Below are positions 5,503-10,518 of a DNA stretch of 10,518 nucleotides, in pieces; position 1 is the first letter of the stretch; every line of letters starts with the position of its first letter. Made by a program: the position numbers and the translations under genes. Source of the DNA: Methanobacteriota archaeon (lineage in GTDB: Archaea > Hydrothermarchaeota > Hydrothermarchaeia > Hydrothermarchaeales > BMS3B); contig JAADFH010000005.1 of assembly GCA_013152995.1 (NCBI GenBank), positions 1 through 10,518 of the forward strand, written 5' to 3'. The notes beneath the pieces were generated by a model that worked only from the letters and a program-made list of their open reading frames with translations, did not search any database and was not told the origin of the DNA.

Positions 5503-5841
5503 TTACACACAACCAGTGGGCTTCGGCAGACCTGCAATCTTGCACGCCTGCTTTGCTGGACCGTTGGGGAAAAGCTTGTAGATGTACTTCAGGTTGCCCT
5601 TCTCTGGACCGAGCTTCTTACCCACTTCCTTCACCAGGATTCTTATCATCGGGGCTATCTGGTACTGCTGGTAGTACTCACGCAGGAAGTTCACTATCTC
5701 CCAGTGCTCATCGGTGAGTTCAATGCCCTCCTCTCTGGCAAAAGCCTCGGCAACCTCCTTGTCCCACTGGCTCGGGTCCTTCAGGAACCCGTCCTCATCC
5801 AGCTCCAGTTCTCTATCTCCCACTTTAAGCGTCTTCGCCAT
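5503..5841 (-). CDS. dsrC: DsrC sulfur-trafficking protein
   Basis: A 112-residue DsrC/TusE/DsvC family protein. In dissimilatory sulfur metabolism DsrC carries sulfur as a trisulfide between its two C-terminal cysteines, linking sulfite reductase DsrAB to the membrane complex DsrMKJOP. The swinging arm is complete: C100 and C111 are separated by ten residues and the penultimate cysteine is in GCV at the end. That distinguishes true DsrC from TusE, which has only the last cysteine. Internal family features include DEDGFLKDPSQW and KYIYKLFPNGPAKQAC. I chose ATG 5841 (GGTGGT upstream) over an in-frame GTG at 5853, which would fall at the predicted transcription start. No dsrAB or dsrMK is in the window. 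TusA-like and MoaD-like proteins are encoded about 2-5 kb downstream on the same strand in a separate transcript. Confidence 0.95.
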   Translation of the reverse strand: MAKTLKVGDRELELDEDGFLKDPSQWDKEVAEAFAREEGIELTDEHWEIVNFLREYYQQYQIAPMIRILVKEVGKKLGPEKGNLKYIYKLFPNGPAKQACKIAGLPKPTGCV

Positions 5842-5843
5842 CA

Positions 5844-5881
5844 ATACCACCACTTAAAACTGCCCTTAGTGGTATTTAAAT
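5844..5881 (-). promoter_or_regulatory. dsrC promoter with inverted repeat over the start site
   Basis: ATTTAAATA (5873-5881 on the minus strand) preceded by an A-rich BRE-like stretch is a good archaeal TATA box; transcription would start near 5850. A perfect 7-bp inverted repeat, ATACCAC at 5844-5850 and GTGGTAT at 5869-5875, begins in the TATA box and ends at the likely start site, the position of a repressor operator. The TATA box contains the TAA stop of rpiA. Confidence 0.6.
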
Positions 5882-6586
5882 TTTTCTATTTCCCCCTCCC
5901 GCTGGTCGTCTCAGTACCCTGACACCATCCCGCGTGCCCAGGTGCACCTCGCTGACCAGGGCGGGGCAGAAGATGCCGCACTCCACCACGCCTACTATCT
6001 TAGCAATCTCAGCCTCAAGCCTCTCGGGCTGCTCAATCCTGCCAAAGTCCACATCCAGTATGTAGTTGCCGTTGTCTGTGAGCACAGGACCAGCCTTTCC
6101 CGAGCCGGTTCTCAGCCTCACCTCCAGCGCCCCTGCTCTTCTGAGCGCCAGCTCCACGGGCTTCCAGGCGAAGGGCAGCACCTCCACGGGCACGGGCATG
6201 CTGAGCCTCTCGCACAGCTTGCTCTCATCAGCCACCACCACGAAGCGCTTAGCGCAGCACGCCACCACCTTCTCCCTGAACAGCGCACCTCCGCCTCCCT
6301 TTATGAGCTCAAGCCTCTCCGTGAGCTGGTCGGCGCCATCTATTGCTATGTCAAGCTCGGGATGCTCCTCTAAGGTTCCAAGCTCAAGCCCCAGCTTAGC
6401 TGCCAGAATTCTGGTATCCGAGCTGGTGGGTATGCCCGTTATCCTCAGCTTCTCCCGCTTCACCCTCTCCTGCAGCACCATCAGCACATGCCTGGCGGTT
6501 GAACCCGTGCCGAGTCCAACAACATCACCATCCTGCACCAGCTCTGCGGCACTCTCCGCAGCCATCCTCTTCAGCTTCTCCTTCAT
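5876..6586 (-). CDS. rpiA: Ribose-5-phosphate isomerase A
   Basis: A 236-residue RpiA that interconverts ribose 5-phosphate and ribulose 5-phosphate in the cytoplasm, supplying ribose for nucleotides and histidine. Active-site elements: phosphate loop GLGTGST (24-30), TSS (54-56), IDGADQ with D83 and D86, the KGGGGAL loop with K96, and the catalytic base E105 in REK. The usual sequence is DGADE; here Q87 replaces that glutamate, which is not the catalytic base. Length is typical for archaeal RpiA. The ATG at 6586 overlaps the PHP gene stop in an ATGA and has GGAGG eight bases upstream. It is the last gene of the three-gene unit with the PHP and dehydrogenase genes; its stop codon lies within the dsrC promoter. 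Confidence 0.96.
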   Translation of the reverse strand: MKEKLKRMAAESAAELVQDGDVVGLGTGSTARHVLMVLQERVKREKLRITGIPTSSDTRILAAKLGLELGTLEEHPELDIAIDGADQLTERLELIKGGGGALFREKVVACCAKRFVVVADESKLCERLSMPVPVEVLPFAWKPVELALRRAGALEVRLRTGSGKAGPVLTDNGNYILDVDFGRIEQPERLEAEIAKIVGVVECGIFCPALVSEVHLGTRDGVRVLRRPAGGGNRKI

Positions 6587-7215
6587 TTCAGTCTCCTCCC
6601 GAAAGCCCTGAGCCTCCGCTTCACCTGCTCCACCACTCCCTGAGGTGTGCCGAACACCTCCACCCTCCCCTCTGCCACATCCTCCGGCTTCTCCACCACC
6701 ACCCCCGCGCTCCCGAGCTCCTCGGGGTAGTGAGCGTCGCTGCCCGCGGTGAGCTTCAGACCATGCTCAAGCGCAAACTTCATGGCGCTCATGTTTGAGC
6801 TGCTCATGGCGCACCGGGCGTTCATCACCTCCACTGCATCCACGTAGGGCAGCAGCTCCTCCAGCCCCCGCAGGCGATACATCCTGAAGGGGTCAAAGGG
6901 GTGGGGCACCGCCACCATACCCCCCTGCTCCCTTATGCTGTCAACCACCTCAAAGAACTCCCTGCTCCCTGGCTCCTCCTGTATGAAGTAGCCTATCACC
7001 TCCCCCCTGTCGGTTCTCACCTCAATGCCAGGGATTACCACCACCTCATGCTCCTTCGCAAGCCTCAGGCACTCAAGCGCACCCCTCATCGTGTTGTGGT
7101 CAGTTACCGCCACCCCCTGCAGGTTCTTCGCGGAAGCCAGTCTCAGCAGCTCCTCTGGCTTCAGTGTGGCGTCTCCGGAGTAAACGGTGTGCACGTGCAG
7201 GTCTATCCTCATCAT
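6583..7215 (-). CDS. PHP-domain metal-dependent phosphoesterase
   Basis: A 210-residue single-domain PHP protein. Metal-binding motifs are complete: HVH at 7-9, D39/H40 in TDHNT, E65 in GIEV, H in PHPFDP near 104, and D/H in GSDAHYPEELG near 160. The family includes histidinol phosphatases, polymerase proofreading domains, 3',5'-nucleoside bisphosphate phosphatases and RNase AM/YciV. The short length and absence of other domains do not settle the substrate. It sits between a dehydrogenase-like gene and rpiA, both coupled by 4-bp ATGA overlaps, so a role around phosphorylated sugars or nucleotides is conceivable but inferred. The start could be either of two consecutive ATG codons (7215 or 7212). 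Fold certain, reaction unknown. Confidence 0.88.
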   Translation of the reverse strand: MMRIDLHVHTVYSGDATLKPEELLRLASAKNLQGVAVTDHNTMRGALECLRLAKEHEVVVIPGIEVRTDRGEVIGYFIQEEPGSREFFEVVDSIREQGGMVAVPHPFDPFRMYRLRGLEELLPYVDAVEVMNARCAMSSSNMSAMKFALEHGLKLTAGSDAHYPEELGSAGVVVEKPEDVAEGRVEVFGTPQGVVEQVKRRLRAFGRRLK

Positions 7216-8168
7216 CCCAGCCTCATACCCGCTCCCTGCTCAAGTGCACGCCTGTAAGCCCGCACAGCCGCCGCCACATCCTGAATCCCCAGTCCTGTGG
7301 AGTCAAACACCGTCACCTCATCATCCGAGGTTCTTCCGGGCTTCTTCCCGGCTACAACCTCTCCGAGGGTGGCATGCACCTGCCTGAGGCTGAACTCCCC
7401 CCTGCTCAGGGGCACATTTATCTCACCGCTGTGGGACGCCTGCTCCACATCGTCAACCACCACCTTTGCCCTGCGCAGAATCCCAGCCTCAAGCTCCTGC
7501 TTTCCAGGGGCATCTGCCCCTATGGCGTTTATGTGCATCCCCTCATGCACCCACTCCGCTCTGAGCACGGGGGTCCTGGAGGGTGTGGTGGTGCATACTA
7601 TGTCGGCGGCGCACACCTCTGCAGGCTCGCAGACCTCTGCGTCAATGCCCATGCTTCCGGCAAACTCAGCCAGAGCAAGAGCGCTCCTCCTGCCCCTGCT
7701 TGCGATCAGAACCTTCTCTATGCTGAAGACCTCGCCTATAGCCATGAGCTGGGTCCTTGCCTGCCTTCCAGCGCCAATCAGTCCCAGGATGCGGCTGTCC
7801 TTTCTGGCTAAGTAGCGTGAGGCAACTGCACCCGCCGCACCTGTGCGCATGTCTGTTAGGAGCGTTGCGTCCATCACAGCCAGGGGCTCGCCTGTTTCAG
7901 GAGACACGAGCACAAAGGTTGCAATAACCGTAGGCAGCCCCCTCTCCGGGTTCTCCGGGTGCACGGTCACCACCTTCACGCCCGCCGCATCAAGAGCCTC
8001 AATGTACGCGGGCATCGCCCTGAGGTCGCCCCTCTCAAACTGCAGGTAGGTTTTTGCGGGCATCTGCACCCTCCCCAGCCCGTGCTCCCTGAAAGCGAGC
8101 TCCACGCCATCTATAACCTCACGCATGTCCAGCAGCTTCTCCATAACCTCTCCAGAAAGCCACAGCAT
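7212..8168 (-). CDS. Ornithine cyclodeaminase / archaeal alanine dehydrogenase family (mu-crystallin)
   Basis: A 318-residue NAD(P)-dependent enzyme of the ornithine cyclodeaminase/mu-crystallin family. Members deaminate ornithine to proline, or in archaea reversibly convert alanine to pyruvate and ammonia. Seen: MPAKTY with K39 and GDLRAMP with R50, the spacing of the substrate-binding Lys/Arg of archaeal alanine dehydrogenase; LTDMRTGAAGAVA; the Rossmann glycine loop GLIGAGRQARTQ near 129-140; GADAPGKQEL near 215-225 with the catalytic aspartate; and C-terminal FDSTGLGIQDVA. Length fits the family. Alanine dehydrogenase is my first choice given the archaeal setting, with ornithine cyclodeaminase or another imino-acid reductase as alternatives. 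It heads the unit with the PHP and rpiA genes and is divergent from arfC. Confidence 0.85.
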   Translation of the reverse strand: MLWLSGEVMEKLLDMREVIDGVELAFREHGLGRVQMPAKTYLQFERGDLRAMPAYIEALDAAGVKVVTVHPENPERGLPTVIATFVLVSPETGEPLAVMDATLLTDMRTGAAGAVASRYLARKDSRILGLIGAGRQARTQLMAIGEVFSIEKVLIASRGRRSALALAEFAGSMGIDAEVCEPAEVCAADIVCTTTPSRTPVLRAEWVHEGMHINAIGADAPGKQELEAGILRRAKVVVDDVEQASHSGEINVPLSRGEFSLRQVHATLGEVVAGKKPGRTSDDEVTVFDSTGLGIQDVAAAVRAYRRALEQGAGMRLG

Positions 8169-8207
8169 GAGAATGTTTATCTACCTCTCAGGCTTATTAA
8201 GGTTGTT
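8169..8207. promoter_or_regulatory. 39-bp divergent promoter region, dehydrogenase gene versus arfC
   Basis: Only 39 bases separate the two start codons. Minus strand: CCTTAATAAG lies about 25-30 bases before the ATG at 8168. Plus strand: GTTTATCTA lies at a similar distance before the ATG at 8208. Both transcripts would have leaders of a few bases at most, and the two candidate TATA elements overlap each other's initiation zones. Matches are modest; the geometry is clear. Confidence 0.45.
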
Positions 8208-8858
8208 ATGCGCAGACCACATGTTATAATGAACGCCGGGATGACGCTTGATGGCAAGCTCGCCACGGTTGCGGGTGACACCAGAATATCCGGGAAGGAG
8301 GACCTGGAGAGGGTGCACCGGATAAGGGCGGAGGTGGATGCGGTGATGGTGGGCGTTGGTACGGTGCTCCAGGACGACCCCAGGCTGACGGTGCACAGGA
8401 TTCCGAGCCAGAGACAGCCCACCAGAGTGGTGGCTGACTCGCTTGCGAGAACCCCTCCTGAAGCCAGGATACTGAGTGATGAGGCTCCGACGATAATAGG
8501 CGTCTCCAGTGCGGCTCCGCGGGAGCGGGTGGAGATGCTGCGGGAGAGGGGTGCCGAGGTGGTTGTGTGCGGCAGCTCAAGGGTTGACCTGAGGTGCTTT
8601 ATGGAGAGGCTGTACGACATGGGTATAAGGAAGCTGCTGCTTGAGGGCGGGGGTACGCTGAACTTCAGCATGCTGCGTGAGGGGCTGGTGGATGAGGTCA
8701 GGGTGGCTATCGCTCCTGTGATAGTGGGCGGGAGCAGGGCGGTCACGCTTGTGGATGGCGAGGGTTTTGAGAGCATAGACGAGGGCGTACACCTGAGGCT
8801 GAGAAAGCACTACACCCTGGGCAAGGACCTGGTGCTGGAGTACGAGGTTGTGAGATGA
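8208..8858 (+). CDS. arfC: 2,5-diamino-6-ribosylamino-pyrimidinone 5'-phosphate reductase
   Basis: A 216-residue RibD C-terminal-domain (RIB7-like) reductase. It reduces the ribosyl group of 2,5-diamino-6-(ribosylamino)-4(3H)-pyrimidinone 5'-phosphate with NAD(P)H; the product feeds riboflavin and, in archaea, the deazaflavin F420 pathway. Motifs: MNAGMTLDGKLAT (8-20), GVGTVLQDDPRLT near 50-62, the glycine-rich LLLEGGGTLN with FSMLREGLVDEV, and IAPVIVGG. No deaminase domain precedes it, as in archaeal stand-alone enzymes. The frame is open for 83 codons upstream, but ATG 8208 is the first that leaves a conserved N-terminus and avoids the divergent gene. It overlaps the TraB gene by ATGA and so is cotranscribed with it. 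Confidence 0.93.
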   Translation: MRRPHVIMNAGMTLDGKLATVAGDTRISGKEDLERVHRIRAEVDAVMVGVGTVLQDDPRLTVHRIPSQRQPTRVVADSLARTPPEARILSDEAPTIIGVSSAAPRERVEMLRERGAEVVVCGSSRVDLRCFMERLYDMGIRKLLLEGGGTLNFSMLREGLVDEVRVAIAPVIVGGSRAVTLVDGEGFESIDEGVHLRLRKHYTLGKDLVLEYEVVR

Positions 8859-9991
8859 TAACTATTATAGGAACGGCGCACATCTCGGAGGAGAGTGTTG
8901 AGGAGGTCAGGCAGCGCATCCAGGAGCTGAAGCCTGCGGTGGTGGCGGTTGAGCTGGATGAGCGCAGGCTGAGGGGGCTTCAAAGCCAGGAGCACCCGCC
9001 CATAGTTGAGCTGCTGAAGCGGGAGAATCCCGGGGTGCTGCTTTTCAGCATACTGATGATGTCCCTTCAGACGAAGCTTGGCAGGGAGGTGGGGGTGCAG
9101 CCGGGCTCGGAGATGCTGGCGGCGATAGAAGCTGCGAGGCAGGTGGGTGCGCAGGTGGCGCTGATTGACAGGGACCTCAGGGTGACGCTGAGGAGAGCCT
9201 TTGCCAGGCTGAGCCTGCGGGAGAAGCTGAGCCTGCTCAGGGAGCTTATGGAGCTCGGAGGGGTGAGCAAGGATGAGATTGAGAAGGAGATGAGGGAGCT
9301 GAAGAATGAGGAGCACCTGAGCGACGTCCTCTCGGCTCTTGCCGAGATGTCCCCTGCGCTTTACGAGGTGCTGGTCAGGGAGAGGGATGCATACATGGCT
9401 GCCAGGCTGCTTGAGCTTGAGAGGCAGCACGGGAACGTGGTGGCGGTGGTGGGTGCGGGGCACAGGAAGGGCATACAGGAGTATCTTGAGAACCCGGAGA
9501 GGATTCCTGACATGAGGGAGCTCATCTCAGTGCCCTCACGCAGGTTCTCTTTTCTGAGGCTGCTGAAGTTTGCAATACCCGCGGCGGTTGTGGCGCTCTT
9601 TGCCCTCGCCCTCTACAGGGGTGTGCCCGTGGGAGATAGCGTGCTTCTGTGGTTAGCGAACCACATGGTTCCAACCTTCATTGCCGTGCTGCTGGCGAGG
9701 GGTACCATGCTGTCTGCAGTTGCAGGTGCGCTGGCGTCGCCTCTCACCTCCCTGAATCCGATGCTGGCAGCAGGCTGGTTCGCTGGCTATGTGGAGGCTT
9801 CAAGGAGGAGGGTGACGGTGAAGGATGTGGCTGAGATGTTCAGCGCCTCAGCTTTTAGTGAGCTCATGAGGAACAGCGCTTTCAGAGTTGTTCTGGTAAC
9901 CGCGCTGGGCAACCTGGGCTCGGCGCTGGGCACTTTCATTTCCCTGCCCACGGTGCTGATGCCGCTGTATGCCAGGCTGATGGGGGCTTAG
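8855..9991 (+). CDS. TraB/PrgY-family membrane protein
   Basis: A 378-residue TraB family protein. The N-terminal soluble domain has the signatures shared with Tiki proteases and bacterial TraB/PrgY: GTAH with H9, VELDERR (32-38), RDAYMAARL, and GAGH with H203. The two GxxH motifs plus Glu and Arg form a proposed metal site. From about residue 236 onward there are four or five hydrophobic segments (roughly 238-256, 263-283, 286-310 and 344-376), so the protein is anchored in the membrane. In Enterococcus the family shuts down pheromone signalling; the archaeal role is not established. Length is usual for archaeal members. GAGGT lies six bases before the ATG, inside arfC. It converges on the DUF1616-like gene with a 4-bp overlap of stop codons. 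Confidence 0.9.
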   Translation: MITIIGTAHISEESVEEVRQRIQELKPAVVAVELDERRLRGLQSQEHPPIVELLKRENPGVLLFSILMMSLQTKLGREVGVQPGSEMLAAIEAARQVGAQVALIDRDLRVTLRRAFARLSLREKLSLLRELMELGGVSKDEIEKEMRELKNEEHLSDVLSALAEMSPALYEVLVRERDAYMAARLLELERQHGNVVAVVGAGHRKGIQEYLENPERIPDMRELISVPSRRFSFLRLLKFAIPAAVVALFALALYRGVPVGDSVLLWLANHMVPTFIAVLLARGTMLSAVAGALASPLTSLNPMLAAGWFAGYVEASRRRVTVKDVAEMFSASAFSELMRNSAFRVVLVTALGNLGSALGTFISLPTVLMPLYARLMGA

Positions 9992-10518
9992 GTTGCTTCG
10001 GTGTTTATGTACAGGTGGAGCTCCTCGCCTGAAGGCTTTGTCAGTGTGAGGGTTATCCTCCACCTGCCCTCTGGAAGGGAGATGCTGATGTTTTTCTCCC
10101 ACTGGCTCTTCCAGGTGCCCTTCTCCACAGGCATGGGCGGGAGGCTGATGCTCTCCCTGTGCAGCTCCAGCTCCTCTGAGGCGCCTGATGCGGCTACCCT
10201 TAGCGTGTACCGCATGCTCCTGCCCTCGTGGTTTACGATGCCGATGCAGAGCGGAAAGGGCTCACCAGCGATAACCTTCCCGGGCGGGTCAATCACGTAG
10301 AACTCTGTGAAGCTTTTTTCGCCCTGGGAGGCGGTGTAGGTGGCGTAGCCGAGGAGCAGCAGGGGAAGAAGGAGCAGGGTTAGAGTGGAGGCGCTTAGCT
10401 CCGGTACCCAGGGGTGCTTCGCACGACTCCGCCTGTACCATGCGCATGCCAGCAGCACTAAGCTGAGAAGCAGCATGCCCTTAGCCTGCGCGGCATAGCT
10501 CTCTGGCAAGACCGAACT
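9988..10518 (-). CDS. DUF1616-like membrane protein, N-terminus cut by window edge
   Basis: The frame is open from a TAA at 9988-9990 to the end of the window. A TTG at 10509 could serve as start, but DUF1616 proteins are usually near 300 residues with about four N-terminal membrane helices, so I treat this as the C-terminal 176 residues. Two membrane segments are visible (GMLLLSLVLLACAWY and LTLLLLPLLLLGYATY). They are followed by an outside beta-sandwich-like domain beginning FTEFYVIDPPGK, with GEPFPLCIGIVNHEGRSMRYTLRV; the IVNHEGR sequence is the family hallmark. The domain resembles immunoglobulin-like surface or glycosylation-associated modules; function is unknown. Converges with the TraB gene with overlapping stops, leaving no room for a separate terminator. 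Confidence 0.8.
   Translation of the reverse strand, partial: SSVLPESYAAQAKGMLLLSLVLLACAWYRRSRAKHPWVPELSASTLTLLLLPLLLLGYATYTASQGEKSFTEFYVIDPPGKVIAGEPFPLCIGIVNHEGRSMRYTLRVAASGASEELELHRESISLPPMPVEKGTWKSQWEKNISISLPEGRWRITLTLTKPSGEELHLYINTEAT

Noticed and set aside
5503..5853. GTG 5853 as dsrC start
   Set aside because: It falls at the predicted transcription start, whereas ATG 5841 has a ribosome binding site and matches the family N-terminus.
7959..8207. 83-codon N-terminal extension of arfC
   Set aside because: It runs antisense through the start of the dehydrogenase gene, and the family N-terminus begins just after ATG 8208.
8177..8776. 199-codon open frame on the minus strand opposite arfC
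   Set aside because: Serine/threonine-rich, low-complexity translation with no family motif; it is the antisense shadow of arfC, whose motifs are conserved.
1..10518. CRISPR arrays, insertion sequences, integrase or attachment sites, defence genes
   Set aside because: No regularly spaced repeats, transposase, integrase or known defence motif seen; all intergenic gaps are short and explained by promoters, terminators or the tRNA.

Overview
The window reads as a compact stretch of archaeal, probably euryarchaeal, chromosome. The evidence is an aIF5A gene with the deoxyhypusine loop, an archaeal-type riboflavin reductase (arfC/RIB7), BRE/TATA-like promoters (TTTAAATA), T-rich terminators without hairpins, GGAGG/GGTGA ribosome binding sites, and a tRNA without an encoded CCA. 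A genuine DsrC plus a TusA-like protein points to a sulfur-metabolising lineage. An Archaeoglobi- or ANME-1/Syntropharchaeia-like source would fit, but this is inference. I see no mobile elements, CRISPR arrays or phage genes.

Layout. (1) Positions 1-3741, minus strand: a tight six-gene operon in the order threonine synthase-like PLP enzyme, MoaD/ThiS-like sulfur carrier, YkgJ-type cysteine-cluster protein, HesA/MoeB/ThiF-like E1 enzyme, TusA-like protein, DUF169 protein (cut by the window edge). Gaps or overlaps are -14 to +3 bp. It looks like a sulfur-relay unit built around a PLP enzyme, and is the most interesting part of the window. (2) 3852-4193, minus: a small 2[4Fe-4S] ferredoxin with its own promoter and terminator, preceded by tRNA-Leu(UAA). 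(3) 4225-5841, minus: dsrC, then aIF5A and an agmatinase-family gene. The last two are 1 bp apart and functionally connected through polyamine supply for deoxyhypusine. (4) 5876-8168, minus: an ornithine cyclodeaminase/alanine dehydrogenase, a PHP-domain phosphoesterase and rpiA, joined by 4-bp ATGA overlaps. (5) 8208-9991, plus: arfC and a membrane-anchored TraB-family protein, also ATGA-coupled and transcribed divergently from group 4 across 39 bp. (6) 9988-10518, minus: the C-terminal part of a DUF1616-like membrane protein converging on the TraB gene.

How it fits together. Group 1 is best explained as sulfur activation: the E1 adenylates the C-terminal Gly-Gly of the MoaD-like protein, a TusA-like protein may bring persulfide sulfur, and the resulting thiocarboxylate may be used by the PLP enzyme. 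dsrC lies about 2 kb away under a separate promoter, with a dyad over the probable transcription start. The rest is housekeeping: translation factor, polyamine, pentose phosphate, riboflavin/deazaflavin precursor and amino-acid metabolism. The strongest calls are aIF5A, rpiA, dsrC, the tRNA, the E1 enzyme and the ferredoxin. The specific substrates of the PLP enzyme, the cyclodeaminase/dehydrogenase, the ureohydrolase and the PHP protein are not fixed by the sequence.
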